A stretch of 64,000 bases of DNA from Kuschelorhynchus macadamiae (Eukaryota > Arthropoda > Insecta > Coleoptera > Curculionidae). Positions 1-58,157 of this stretch are shown here, in pieces. Below the pieces are notes generated by a model. That model was not told the origin of the DNA and made no database searches. It saw nothing but the letters and a program-made list of their open reading frames with translations. The number at the start of each line of letters is the position of its first letter. Position 1 is the stretch's first letter. The DNA is taken from positions 1,650,443-1,714,442 of the forward strand of contig JAUTXW010000205.1 in the NCBI GenBank assembly GCA_030620095.1, written 5' to 3'. The translations under genes were made by a program, and so were the position numbers.

Positions 1-1150
1 TAAGACAAGCTTTCACTAGGTCTATTAAGTTCTTATCAAGATTATTATTATCCAGTATGTCTGAAATTGAGTCGTTGACAGGAGCATTTGTGTGAAACTG
101 ACCAAAATATCTTCGGGATCCAACTGGATTGTCTTAAGTTTTTCCACGAAATGTGCAGAGTTTTTAATAAAAGAATCCGTTTTTCCAGTAAATGGATTAA
201 GAAAATTTGAAAGATATTTACCTAGTTTGTATGTGGGCGAGTCTATGATTTTTTCTCCGCTGGTGGTAGACTGGATGCGTTGATCAGATTGATAATGCGT
301 CTTTCTATTCTACTTGTGGGGTCTGCCTGCATAACCTTATAAATCAAAAATTGAGTAACCTTTTCCACATATTCTGTTCTGTCCATGACGACTGTGGCAT
401 TGCCTTTATCTGCTGGAAGTACCAGAATATTTGCGTCTTCAATTAAGGTCTTTATTGCTGTTTTTTCGGCTGCGGAGAGGTTCGACTTCGATGAAGGGTT
501 TTGAATTTTTAATGATCTTGGATGTCTCATATCTGACTTAATCGGCTTATTCCACTGGTAATCTTCTGATTGCCGCTTCAACAGAAGATACTATGTCATC
601 TACGGGAATGCTATTGCGAAATTTTGGCCCTTGGAAAGGTCGGAATGTTCTGCTTCGGATAACGGCTTCGATGACAGGTTGATAACGGTGTTCTGCGGAA
701 GTTTCACTGGATTTTTTCTGTTCAGGAGGGCTTCAAACTTCATTGGTTGCTTAAGTGTAACTTCTTGATGGATTTTTTCTGCCTATGCGTTGGTAATGTT
801 GTCCAAAGTTGTAAATGTGGTTCTTCAGCTAATTTCAGATGAATTTCTAATAGTTTCCGGGCATTTGTATCTAAATCACGACGTGTAAATCCTTTCTCTA
901 ACTAATGCATTGATAGCACGCTTATGTATATTCTTAGTAATTCTAGAAGTAATGTGACGGTACTACATCCTCATCTCAGCATCTAAGGAGAAAGGCCAAT
1001 TGGCAGAGTAACTTATTCTTGCTGTTCCGGAGATCGCAAAAAGTTTTGGTATCCTTCTTGGTTTCCTCCCCATAGAGGTTATCTAACATAGAACGGAAGT
1101 TTTCATGGTTTTGGTCAATTAAGAAATCATGGTTCTTGGGATTAGACTAA
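1..1150 (-). pseudogene. Penelope-like retroelement fragment A (5' half of reverse transcriptase ORF)
   Basis: Read on the minus strand, 581-243 encodes about 112 residues including ADKGNATVVMDRTEY, a block typical of Penelope-like reverse transcriptases. After a stop at about 245 the same frame continues (245-85) with DSPTYKLGKYLSNFLNPF and a KNSAHFVEKL block, which normally lie later in the same protein. The intervening LYGLPKIHK/RPIVS segment is missing, so an internal deletion is likely. Upstream (about 760-590), in other frames, LSKGQNFAIA and SSVEAAIRRLP are recognisable N-terminal Penelope motifs. Frameshifts and stops make it non-functional. The element is cut by the window edge, so its GIY-YIG endonuclease end is not visible. 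It lies beyond the 3' end of the zinc-transporter gene, in the same orientation. Confidence 0.8.
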
Positions 1151-1295
1151 TAGACAGTAATTCCAATTTGACATGGTGTACCTTTTATCTAAGGTGCATC
1201 TTAGATGCAAAATAGAATGACTATATACTTACTATCCTAGAGCTTTTGCCTTAGTATCCATTATAGAACTTGCTTGTATACCTGAGCATATTTAT

Positions 1296-46499
<45,204 letters not shown>

Positions 46500-46512
46500 C
46501 TTGAACGGTATT

Positions 46513-47085
46513 CTGAAAAATTAATTAAATAAAATCATTTAGCTGAGGTGCGATTCTCAACGAAGTTAGTATCGTTTTGATAACGTCATAGTCGTATAAA
46601 TATGTTCGTGTTTTTTGGTTGTTCAATACCCGAGATAAGGCGCAAATATGAAGTGTAAATATACTCAGTTTCTACTTCTTGTCAGATAATTGAAACAATG
46701 TAGTAAACCAACTGATTGACGTTACTATAGGGTATTATATGGAGTAGATAAATTTACCGGAATACAGCGTGTCTTCAGTTACTTAAACAAGCTCTCATAT
46801 TCGTGGTTCTTTGGATAATTTTGCGAAGAGGTTCATTTATTTAGAAATAGAATCATCAAGACAAAAGAAAAAACATGAATATAAGCACGAAGACTATTAC
46901 ATACATTTTATGCCAGAAAAAAACATATTTTGCGACAATAAGAGTTAACGTTATACATAGTTACATTTTTAAAACAGCTGAGAGATCTCATAACTAAAAC
47001 AAACATAAGTACATTGACAAAAAAACATATTCTTTAACAAAATAATTACATTTAAGACACTTACTAGACGACACTAACGTATTTA
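46513..47085. other. Sequence upstream of coding exon 1, probably the last part of a 5' intron
   Basis: Starts with a polypyrimidine-AG acceptor on the minus strand. No promoter or untranslated exon can be identified. Contains TA-rich sequence only. Confidence 0.4.
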
Positions 47086-47570
47086 TTTCTTTGTTTTTAT
47101 GGAAAAAATTGTTTAGAAATTGCAAATTGTCTCACAACTTTCCGACATCCCATGGCAAAAAGCATGGCCTTGCTATGGGGCCACCACTTTCACCACTTTT
47201 TGCAGATATATTGATGGACCATTTTGAGTCAAACAATATTCTGAAAAATAACCATTACAGTTCTAAAATTTTGTATTTTTATAGATACGTAGATGATTGT
47301 ATTTTGTTATGGAATGGGGATAGATCATGATCTAATGTTTATTAATAATTTACATCCAAAAATAAAACTCTAGAGATAAAAGAGAATAATACAATTAATT
47401 TTTTAGACTTATGTATAAAAAAAAGTCGAAAATAATTTTTTTTTGAAATATATAGAAAGCCAAGTCATACTGGCGTAATAATAGATAATGGTTCATTTCA
47501 TCCACTTTCTCACAAAACAGCACCCCTAACCAGTTATGTTAATAGACCAGTAGTAGTAGCAAAGTTGTAA
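47085..47570 (+). pseudogene. Penelope-like retroelement fragment C (reverse-transcriptase core)
   Basis: 47091-47330 reads KKHGLAMGPPLSPLFADILM and LYFYRYVDDCILLW; YVDD is the catalytic motif. Downstream in other frames are TINFLDLCIKK, EIYRKPSHTGVIIDNGSFHP and NRPVVVAKL, typical of the thumb region. Missing 5' part, stops at 47330 and later. Confidence 0.82.
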
Positions 47571-48256
47571 CAAATAAATTGTGAATTTTTAAAAAGATGT
47601 AAACTTTTTTTCCGTTAGTACAACAAAAAAGTATCTACACTAGTTGTAATTTTATGTCAGGCAAAACATGTCAGTACAAATCTATTCTGTGTAACACCGT
47701 AGTAAAGTGCGGGACACGAAAAAAAACCGGGCCGAGTCAATCGGTTTAGGAAGGTCGGCCAAGAAATCTCTTTAAACCAGTGGTTTCCCGTCGTTCTTTA
47801 AATAATATGGCACTCCTTTTTGACTATACGCACTTCAGATAATTAAAAAATGTAACTATGCTTAATGAACCTTTATCTATATTTGTCTGTTTTCTTTCGT
47901 GTATCGCACTTCTATATCTCTTTTGTGTTGCAAAAACGGCGAACTTTCGAATTTTAAAATGATGTAATTTTGATTTTTCTTGATCTATTTACCTATAAAT
48001 ATATTTTTTCTTGAGTTCTGTTATTAACGGTTCCCGGGCTACTACCTACGTCCACTATTATTGGATCACCCAGTATAGTGATACACGATTTACAAGTCCA
48101 GATTTTACAAGGGCAGCCAGCATTAGATCCAGTGAACGGGATTTATCAAAATTTTAACTTATGCATGCAGTTCGACTTTGGGCTACTCGGGTATGCCAAA
48201 AGTGGCCGTCTGTCTCCATTTGTCATATTACTTTATTCAGGGGCTGTCATTGTGAA

Positions 48257-48675
48257 GTACTATACAGGGCGTTTCCTAATTGCGTATTGATGTTAAGGGG
48301 TGTTTTTATGTCTTAACTTTTCAGATACAGGATGGTAAAGTTTAAAAAGAAAAAATTTTTTTTTCATCCCAATTCTGATGCTATTGTAGATAACTGCATG
48401 AAATTTAATACACGTCTTCTATGCATTAAGGAGCATTTCAAAGTTTCAAAAATTGATTGTTAATAAAAAATGCTCTTTTATGCACAAAAGGCGTGTATCA
48501 AATTTCACACAGTTATTTATCTATAATAGCATCAGAATTAGGATTTAAAAAAAATGTTTTTTTAAAACCCTGCATCTTCAAAGGTAAGACTTTATTAAAC
48601 TTTTTTTCTTAAAAAGGTCCAAGAATCACCCCCGTTTGACATTAGCACGCAATTAGGAAAAGCCCTGTATAGTAC
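48257..48675. mobile_element. Palindromic MITE (419 bp) nested in the 2.7-kb transposon
   Basis: Ends are GTACTATACAGGGC and its reverse complement; next come TTTCCTAATTGCGT and ATTCTGATGCTATT with GAAATTT-x-ATACACG, also inverted. The two halves pair over most of their length, so a transcript would fold into one long imperfect hairpin. No coding capacity. Confidence 0.85.
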
Positions 48676-48811
48676 TGAACAGAAAATTAATTATTTTGAA
48701 GCAGTTTATTGACAGCTGCTTTATGAACAATTTTACAAAATATATGAAAAAAAACTAAGCCATTTTTGAGGTTAACGGCTGTGATTCTAATTTAAGTTTC
48801 AATTTTGCCAT

Positions 48812-50055
48812 CTACTTCCCAGTATTTATCTTCCATAGAAGGAACACGTTTAACATACGATTTCCATTCTCAGCCGATATTGAGTCAATCGCTTTTAATG
48901 TTATTTTATTTAAATCTTTAATTGAAAGTTCACCGGTGTTGCGCTGTCGAATATATTTTTTTACTCCTGTCCATGCAAGTTCAATAGGGTTGAGGTCGCA
49001 CATGTATGGAGGCAGCCTTAAAGGTGTATGACCGAGGTTACGTAAAAGACCGTCAATTTTATACTTTTTTCTCTAGGCTTGTTGGCTGATATTACTTCAT
49101 ATAATTGATATTTTCTCCATGTTGGATCACATACAAGATTGTTTGATTTAAGCCACGATATCATATGAACTTTTGTAGAGTATTTAGTTGGCACTTTATC
49201 TTCTACATGAGAATGATAAGGCGCATTATCCATTACCACGACTGATTTGGGAGTAATGTTAGGTAGAAGCTTCTCTAGCAACCACTTTTCAAAATTATCT
49301 CTATTCATCTGTCCATGATAGTCTCCAGTTGTTAGTCCCGAGCGATAAACTAAAGCAGCGCAGCACCTAGAACAAATCCGGGTTCTGAACCAGCATGAAC
49401 AATAATAAAGCGACTACTAGAGCGGATTCCCTGAACAACACCTGTAACACTTTCACTTTGCCAGCATTTGTTCACTGTCATATCATTTTCTACCCAGGTT
49501 TCGTCTAGATACACAATATTGCGTACTTCTTGCCGATATTGCCTTACAGTTGATAGATATTTCACCCGCCAGTGAAAAATACTTGGTCTCTCAATAAGCA
49601 ATTTTCGTTCATTTTGGCACTTGCGTTAAACAAAACCATTTAATCGTAAAAGCCGATTTAAAGTTTTATACCCGTACGGAAAATCTATTTGGTTCTTTAC
49701 AGCACGAAGTAGGGGTTTGCAGGTCGAAACCTTCTTCAAGTTTATATAAAAATCCTTTATTGTTCGTCGAATTACTTGAAAATCACCATCGTCAATTTTA
49801 TCTTTCTATGATAATCGGGGTCTTTTTTTACCAGGAGATTTTAAAGGTGAAGTAGAACATGAGCGATAATTATGTTCTCTCTGAATTGTTCTTACACTAC
49901 CCGAAACACCAGTGTAAAATGCAGCGCGTTCTGTTCGATTTTGAATTGGAATAGCCAAACTATTATTTTCAGCTTCTCTAATCAGGCCTCTATAACGCTC
50001 GCAATAATTTCACGTGCACCGCTTCGAATTGTTTTTCCTCTTTTGCTCGCCATCG
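48812..50055 (-). pseudogene. DDE_3-type transposase of the 2.7-kb element, frameshifted
   Basis: ATG at about 50053 (MASKRGKTIRSGAREIIA). The N-terminus is broken by stops. 49601-49350 reads RQEVRNIVYLDETWVENDMT (first catalytic Asp). 49308-49018 reads FEKWLLEKLLPNITPKSVVV, then MDNAPYHS (second Asp) and DPTWRKYQLYEVI; after a shift near 49065, 49003-48812 reads CDLNPIELAWTGVKKYIRQR (third acidic residue, Glu). D-D-E is complete across the frames, so the break is by indels rather than catalytic loss. This family is common as multicopy DDE_3 proteins in insects. Confidence 0.8.
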
Positions 50056-50406
50056 TTATTTCGAAATAATAATTCAAATTCAACGCAACGCATTTATATA
50101 GAAATGAAAACAAATGCTCGAAATGTATAGGCGCCACTGGAAATAGCTAGAACCTTCTAGCGGCAAGTACATGGAGACTCTAGGCACATCCCAATTACAA
50201 GTGGACCACTGCGAAATTTACTAAATCCTCGATTAATTTTCCGTACCGCTTAGCTGGGGCACTTTATAGGTGAAGCGGCAAACTATTACAACAAATAAAA
50301 TAACATAAAATTTATTTGCGTACACAAAGGTTACTTTTCCGCTTGCCTAAGACTATGAACCTTTAGTTTAAGGACTGCCCGGTTTTCTTTCGTGTCCCGC
50401 ACTTTA

Positions 50407-51120
50407 TGGTCCCATAATAAAACGGCCACCCTGTACGTACAGCGTGTATGAAATAATAAACCTACCAATAAAAATATTTTCGGTATCATTTAAATTGGTT
50501 TGTTCGGCAAAATTATCTCATCAGATTATTTTTTAAAAACTGAGTTAATATACTTAACGAGAGTAGGGAAATACTTACATAATATATATACTTGTACTAA
50601 AACTCCAACAATCAAAAATAATGGCCAAATAGTTACCATGACCCAAAAAAACTACGCAAGTTAAAATCTGAATATTATTGGGACACACTAAACAAAACTA
50701 AGAATGAAAACACATTCCAAAACATAAATTTTCGACCTCGTAACATAATTTCCGACAATTCTGCTATTTTTATTGTGGACTATCTCAGACAGAACGAGTG
50801 TAAGGCAATCAAAATCATTTCAAAAATAATCTGGCTGTGTTAAATAACGGTCTTATCGGTTACCTTAATAAGTGATTTTTCAATCATCCAAAGTGTATTT
50901 TATCTATATGGTTTTATTTTTAATCTACTGTTATTAGTACAGAGTATTGTACAGAGTACATACTAAATATTGTATTTTGGTTATATTAATGCAGTAATAA
51001 ATTTAAGATGTCCAAATTTAAATAAATTATTGGTATATTAAGAGATACCCTGGTAGGAGAATACCTGAGACCAACGTATAACAAATGGACCGAGTTGGAG
51101 GTGTATAGTCCTTTCCAAGA
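50407..51120. other. No recognised gene
   Basis: AT-rich sequence between the DDE element and the next retrotransposon; nothing supported. Confidence 0.4.
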
Positions 51121-52380
51121 TATCAATAATAATAATAATAACTAGGTTTATTATTCCAAATCACATTCATGGTTACAAGTTGCAATAAATTATACTTATA
51201 AAAGAGAAATTGGAATAATTGGCACTAATCAGCTTCCTCCACAATTGAAGGTGCTGCTGAGGCCAGTACAAATTAAATATATAACTGTAAATAAGTAATT
51301 ACAGAACTTGAGAAGTTAGAACAAGAGCTCTATCTAGAGATTGAAATTAAATCAATACACAACTTGCTGGAGATGTCAGATTGAAAGAAAGACAAAGATA
51401 AAGAAACGATAAGAAAATATATAAAAAAGAGAAAGAGGAAAAAAAATTAAAAAAATCTAATATATAAAGAAAGCCATTTCTACGTAGAAAGAATGCGCCA
51501 ATAAAAAAGAATAAAAACGAAAAAATATATAAAATATATAATGTACCTAATAAAAACTAGAAATATCTAGGGGTCATCTTTTGAAAGTAGCCTAAGCTTA
51601 AGTTAGTTATTTTATACTGGTTTATTAAAGAAGCAATTTGATAGGAAACACTTTTCTTAAGATATTCTTTATTGTGAAAGGGATCGTCAGCAAAAACTGT
51701 CTACGAATATGCAAGCTATGAGCATCTGTGCGATATTTAAGCTTTTCGTGAACGTAGAGTGGACATTTAAATTTAATAATTTTGTAGAAAAAAACAAGTA
51801 CAATTCGTCGATCCTGCACGTTAAGCGATACTAATTCCCCCAATTTATGGACCATACACACCATCGGCAAAATTAAAGTGGAATAATATTAGTGCATCAT
51901 ATAGGGTAGCTTTAGTTTTTTTTTTTTGATAAAATGTCTATGAGAATACAAAAGCTTTAACATGGTAAAGGCTCCGTTAAGACATACAGTTACATGTTCT
52001 TTAAATTTTAAATAAAATTTTCTATCTATAATGAGATTTAAATTTTTCGCTGAATCTAGTAATAATATGTTTTCATTTTCTAGCTTAGAGTTACTATTTT
52101 CGACAAGCCGCTCTCGATGTTTCTCATTACAAAACAGCGAAGCCACACTTTTACTCGGATTTAGTTTTAATAAATGGTCGTTAGAAATTTGTTTCATTAA
52201 GGTTAAGCAATAGATACAGTTAGGTATCACCTTCGTATAAATGATATTTAGCATATTCTAAGTATTTAAAAAATTTTGACATAAAAATACTATAGAGGTC
52301 CCAAAATACTTCCCTGAGGCACTCCGACGGTGAATTTCAGAACACTGGAGCATAAATCATCAACAACAACCTTCAGAGCC

Positions 52381-53018
52381 CTACCTTCGAAACGAGGCAA
52401 CAAGGGATGATGCCATCCCAGTAAATTCTATGTACTTTAGAATAGCAATCAAAATCTTATGATTAAGCATATCAAAGGCTTTGGTGTAATCAAGAACAAC
52501 CAATAAAGTAGCCTGATTCTTATCTTGTGCACTCACCACGTGACCCACTATAGCACACAGCGCCGTTGAACAGCTGCATCTCGCCCTAAAACCAGACTGC
52601 TTTCTTGGAAGGATATTATGATTTGAAAGATAAGTTGCGATCTGGAATTCCATGACTTTTTCAATGATCTTTGAAAGGGTTGGAAGTATCGATATCGATT
52701 GTAGATGAGCAAATTCAGAGGGTTTTTTTTTATTCTAGAAAGTGAACTAATGTTTGTTAGTTTTCAACATTTTGGAAAGTATGATTCTTTAATATAGGAA
52801 TTTATTATATGCGTTAAAAACGGTATTATGAATGGACCGCAGAGAACGATTAATGTAGTATTTAGGTTATCCACCCCAAAAGCCCTCGATTTAACATTTA
52901 AAATAATGTTAGATACAATAAATCTGTGATTTGAAAGAAAATTGTTTTCATAAAAATCTAATAATTCCTGTTTACGAACAGTGACATTTTTTGATATTTG
53001 AGTGAAATAATTGTTCAT
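52381..53018 (-). pseudogene. Reverse-transcriptase region of the minus-strand LINE
   Basis: 53018-52764 includes SRAFGVDNLNTTLIVLCGPF (pre-RT block). 52653-52381 reads KQSGFRARCSCSTALCAIVG and LLVVLDYTKAFDMLNHKILI (first RT Asp). The YADD motif is not evident in the short stretch that follows. 52254-51889 (LKLNPSKSVASLFCNEKHRE) continues the palm-thumb region. Confidence 0.72.
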
Positions 53019-53175
53019 TTGATTTACATCTTTTAAGTGGTCTGGAATAATATTTTATTTTTTTTTTCTATTTAACTTCTTTAACTCCTACCACTGTTCT
53101 TTAGGGCTACAGTTTTTAAACTTCTGATTCAGATCTTATGGCAGATGTTGTAAGATTTCAATCTGTTTGCAATAA

Positions 53176-53833
53176 CTACAATGACCAGGGGAGGTTTGTA
53201 CGCCGAAAGCGGTTTAATGCATCATTTCTAAGTTTTTTCATTTGTTTTATATTTTCTGTTATCCAAGGGATATATGGCCTTACTGTGTTTTTGCTCACTC
53301 TAACTGGAGCGTGCCTATCGAAAAGACTTAGAAATGTACCCGTGAGAGACAAAACCTTTTCATCAATGCTCTCCATCTGATTAATGCTACGAAAAACTCT
53401 ATACTTATATTGATTAACAGAGGGTTCAGTATCTTTAAAATTTAACGAAATATAAATAAGCAAATGATCAGACACGCCTACATCCCTCGTCCCAATATAC
53501 TGCACATTCCCCGCATTACAACATATTAGCTCAATCAGCGTAGAAGTATTTGATAGTCTAGTAGGCTCAGAGATTAAATGCATTTAAGATCTTATTTAGT
53601 TGGATGATTACATGTTGGGCATCCGGAGCTAGCATATTGATGTTAAAGTCCCCAAGACAGACAATTCTATCACATTCTGCAAAAATATCGATTAGAATAT
53701 CTTCGAGGCATGACAAAAACTCATTGCAGTTTGCACTTGGAGATCTGTAGACGTTGCCGATAATAACAATTTTATTATGATACCGTATTTTTATCAAAAT
53801 ATGCTCTATAATGTCCCTACATTCACCAAACAA
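53176..53833 (-). pseudogene. APE-type endonuclease domain of the minus-strand LINE
   Basis: 53833-53567 reads VIIGNVYRSPSANCNEFLSC and VCLGDFNINML (catalytic Asp/Asn). Overlapping by 17 bases in another frame, 53583-53176 reads GTRDVGVSDHLLIYISLNF, with the SDH catalytic triad element intact, then the linker to RT (TENIKQMKKLRNDALNRFRR). One frameshift between the two pieces. Confidence 0.78.
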
Positions 53834-54009
53834 TTTTGTGTACTATATATAATTTTTTACATATATTCCCATTCCCCCACCGTTTGTAGACCTATCCTGT
53901 CGAAGAAAATGATAATTATTTACATAAACAGCCAAATCCGAAACATCTGCAGTCAGCCAACTCTCAGATGTACCCATAATCGAATATTTCTATTTCATTA
54001 GATGATCCC

Positions 54010-55440
54010 TAAATAAATCGCAATTATTTGTGAGTGACCTTACGTTTAAAAGGACGCAATGTTACATAATCGAAAAAGAAGGAATAGAAACAGAAAGTAT
54101 TAGACAAGAAGTAAAAGATGCAAGTATAACGCAAAAAGAAAAAAAGACACAAACAAAAAGAAAATAGCCGCAGGTATGCAAACCCTAATATAACAGAGTA
54201 GTACCAATACTATATATAAATACACATAACTGTGCTAATATTATAAGAAACAATACTAATTACAGATCAGCAAATATTAATCATGTAAATTTTATTCATT
54301 TCTACATTTTCAGTGCCTTGAGAAATTCCCAAAATAAAAAACAAAACAGAAGAAAATATGTGTTTTAAGTAGAACATTTTAAAGAAAACAAAATGGAAGC
54401 CAAATGCGCTAGTGGTCATATTAGGCCAATAAAAAACATATTATTATGTAAAAAACATATTTCAACCAAAAGTAGGAAGGGAAAATTATAAAACCATGAG
54501 AGCAAAAGGCAAATACCAAAAAAACTAACAACATCAGGACAAAATGGGGAATTAAATAAAAAAAGAAGTTAAAATGACAATTAGGCCGGTTATTAAGACA
54601 TATTATTCTCACTAAATGACCCAGGAATTAAGAATAACGTTACCTTATCATAAACCAGTAGAGACCTTTAGAGACCCTTGCCGACCAATAAAGCAATAAC
54701 AATGCAAATGCTATTGAGATGGTCGGGCTGAAATTAGCTTACTATACCTGTTTTACTTTTTACTTATAGCAATATCAACTTTATTAAAACGTTTTGTAAA
54801 ACATCATAAAGCAATGTTGACTGAGTCCAATCGAATTCATTACCGCTATCCTCATCTAATTAATATTAATGGGTTGAATGGTATTAAGCAAATAAATAAA
54901 GGAATCTTCGATTTGTTTGAATTTTTCCAACTGTTTACGGCTATATTACCTATAATATTTCGAATTAATTCTTATCTAACTTTTAACTTTACTTGCTGTT
55001 ACATAATATGCTCAGTGGTATTACAAATACAATAAGATGAGAAAAACTACAAAACAAATATATTGTTCTGAATTTCCTTGAACTAGGAGCTTTTTTATTA
55101 GAATTTTAAATTTTTTTTTTATTATTAGAATCAAACTATTCTCGAAAATAATTGATATCAAGTGATTTCTAAACCAATCCTCAAAACGTTCTGCAGTAAA
55201 TTCATGGTAGTCTACACAGGAATTTTTTATATTTTTAGCAGACTTCTACAAGAACCCAACTGTCCTCTGAACCAGCAATTAAAACGATTATCATCTTCCC
55301 CTTATTTGATGGAGCTTTGGTCTGACATCATAAATAATAAAATAAGAAATCAAACCAACCATCCTCAACCAACATCAATGTAGAAAATAGGGCATCTTTC
55401 GATTTGTATTTTCTTATTGGCGCAATCGCTGTGATTGCCT
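54010..55440. other. No recognised gene
   Basis: AT-rich, several short frames without motifs. It could contain the decayed 5' part of the minus-strand LINE. Confidence 0.4.
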
Positions 55441-56075
55441 TAATGTTTGCCTTTTATTGATGATGCGATATTTAAAACCAAGATAGCAAAACAAAATGGC
55501 GACCTAATAAAATATTTAAAAAATCGGCCTGAAAAGAACTACTCATTAGATTAATCTCAAATTTTGTGCAAGCATTAAGTGCGATATACAGATAAACTGG
55601 TAAAGTGGTACAAATTCAAATATATTTTTTTTAAATCAACGTCAAAAATATCTTCTTCAATTGACTCTAAATTTTGCAGAAAATTAAACGTGACGTAACA
55701 AAATAGCGGTGTGTGTGTGTCAATGTAAAAACTACTTACTGAATTTATTTTAAATTATGTCTAAAAATCAAGTGTGGCATAGTTAGTAAATGGCAAAATA
55801 TTGGTAGGAATCCAATATGATGGCGTCCAATAAAAATAGTTGAAAAGATAGTATATATGTCTTACTAAATGACTACGTATTGAACTTTGGGGAACACACT
55901 TCACTATTCTTAATAAAAGAAAAGAAACTTGTAAAATTTTGGGAGGAATGTTGCAAATGAAGCAACTAAATGACTATGTACAGGTGGGTCACTCTTCCCA
56001 TTCGTAATAAAAGGGAAGATTCGTAACGAGGGAAGTTCAGGGTAAAGTAAATTGACCGATTTTATTTTTTTTTTC
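55440..56075 (-). repeat. GACA-type dispersed repeat family, partial minus-strand copy
   Basis: Shares CACACTTGATTTTTAGACAT, GCCATTTTG-like blocks and, at 55970-56040, CACTCTTCCCATTCGTAATA and TTCGTAACGAGGGAAGTT with the other copies. The GACA core is missing. Confidence 0.65.
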
Positions 56076-57096
56076 GTTTGTATTTTCATTTCACCTGTCG
56101 TTCTTCATACATAGTGTAAATTTTTCTGATTAAATTTTTGTCGCCTTCATCGAAATATTTGGTCATACCGAAGTCACTTTGCCTCACTTTGATTGGCTTG
56201 GAAATAATATTTTTCACTGTAGATAAAAGTATTTTGGTTATCGTATACGTTTCTTCTTAAGCGAAATTTCATTTTAAACATACACATTTTTCACAATGTC
56301 CTTAGCAATGAAATGTTTCCTTTTAAGAGTGCCAACTTTTTGCGTTGACGGTTGTTATATTCTTTAAAAGTATAATACCGGAGGATGATATATTTTTAAT
56401 AGAACTTAATAACTCAACTACGGGATGGGTACAAAATAAAACTTTTGCTCACCAACTCTATTAAACAAATACCGATGAAATTCGGGTAAGATATGATTTT
56501 GTTACCAAAGAGGTAAGTATTGGTAAATATATATAAAAAGCAAATCTGGTGATCATTACCTAGAGTGTAATTCAGTGCCGGTCGTGATATTATAGATACA
56601 CTTTTTTACATCAACCCAAAACAGGCCTAACCAGTGCTAACCAAAGAAGCAGTCCTATTACATACAAAGTTATATTTCGATAGAAAACCAAATATAATAT
56701 AATATACACAGTATAAAATAATCTGCACTTTCTATTTGTGCAATTCCATTACTTCTCGCCACTTTTTTGGAAACCATACTTGTAGTAACCAACAGTGGTG
56801 GTTTAGAACGGAACCTTTCACGGGTCTTTAGACCATGTCAAATTGGAATTACTATCCGACGTTTCGCCTTCGATTGAACGAGGTATCTTCAGGGATCTTT
56901 ACTCCACGAGATCTGAACACTGAATAACCATGCAGAGCTGCAGCACTGATCATGAATTTCAAAAAATAATAATTTTAACCCAGGTTTAACTTTTAACTGC
57001 ACCGTTGTTCTGTGACATTGCTTAATATACATCCGCTTTCCCTCGTATATTCGTTTTTCAACGTCATGCAGTGGTTGCCGTAGTGCGTGTGACGTT
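56075..57096. other. No recognised gene; short Penelope-like terminal motif possible at 56860-56900
   Basis: TCCGACGTTTCGCCTTCGAT and GAGGTATCTTCAGGG resemble terminal sequences often seen beside Penelope-like elements. No reading frame supports this. Confidence 0.3.
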
Positions 57097-57813
57097 CAGT
57101 GGCGGCTCGTGGATGTAAAAACGGGTGAAGCTTAGGTAGCTAGGTGGGCAGATCCGCAGGCGTAAATTGCGCTTTAGGCGAAAATTTTTCGGGGTGCCAT
57201 GCCCAAAATGCCTATTTTTTTAACCTTTTTATAATGTTAATTATCCATAACTTTGGAGCGTTTTTTAATACTTAGGGGAAATAATATGAATGTATAAGAT
57301 TTTAAATATATTTATTTGTTCTTGAAAAACAGTTATGTACCTATATCTTAAAGTTAATTTCGATTCGATTCGATCGATGCAAAACTGCTTCCACCTCCGA
57401 TGATCCGAGCGCACTAATTTACATTAATTCTATAACAAGCGAACAAGAGCCTGCAGCAGCAGTTCATGCCGCTCCCATCTCTATTTGGCTTACGGCTATT
57501 CACTATTGCGTTGCTATAGCAACTGCCGTAAACAAATCTAAGCGCGAAAGCCGGCGTGCAGGGGAAGTCTGATGCGGAATTTGTTACTGTTGCTCAAAGG
57601 GTCGCTCTTATGAAGTGCGCTAAGTTTTTAAGTCATTATTATTTTTTGAATATATAACGCATTAGTTTTGATAGAAAATAATGGCATAATTAAGTAAATA
57701 TGTGAATTTATATAAAACATACTGCATTTTATAATAAAAATATAGTCTATAAAACGCTTAATATTTTAAAAATATTTTTATTTTTAAGTAAATTGATTGG
57801 CGAGCCGCCACTG
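57097..57813. mobile_element. hAT MITE, 717 bp, perfect 8-bp target duplication
   Basis: Ends CAGTGGCGGCTCG in inverted orientation (13 bp perfect). GTGACGTT is present on both sides (57089-57096 and 57814-57821). No transposase coding. The CAGTGGCGG terminus is typical of insect hAT elements. Confidence 0.93.
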
Positions 57814-58157
57814 GTGACGTTAACTAATAACTGTTTTTCTCGTTCACTCAAAATTATTTCGCTAGAGTGAAAACACAAAATGAATATAAAATAATGACTG
57901 GGAACAATACACTATCTGATATTGATGACAGATATTAGATGCCAACCCTTTATTTAAAACCCGCTGGAATCAGTTTACTAACAACGGAATTTAGTATTTT
58001 ACACAAATTCACTGCCAGAAAATAATATCCGAATTAAAACTGATATGATTAACTTGTAATATGTCTATGGCGAAAATAATTTATAGAATTTTTAATTAAT
58101 CGATTTGTTGTAAGATTTTGTTTGCCTTGAGCGTATAAAAAATATATTATTTTTTAT

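Larger units (their letters stand above)
47705..50404 (-). mobile_element. DDE transposon (IS630/Tc1-related), 2.7 kb, TA target duplication
   Basis: Both ends read AAGTGCGGGACACGAAA then AAACCGGGC inward (47705 and, reverse complement, 50404), with TA outside both (47703-47704, 50405-50406). It carries a minus-strand transposase and a nested palindromic MITE at 48257-48675. Confidence 0.88.
51126..54010 (-). mobile_element. Non-LTR retrotransposon, minus strand, degenerate
   Basis: In minus-strand order: endonuclease (53833-53176), linker (53018-52764), reverse transcriptase (52653-52381), C-terminal part (52254-51625) and an ATT-repeat tail (51140-51126). Stops and frameshifts separate the blocks. 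ORF1 was not found. Confidence 0.78.

Noticed and set aside
54814..55035. 73-codon frame with hydrophobic C-terminus
   Set aside because: Low-complexity AT-rich coding with no family resemblance and no context.
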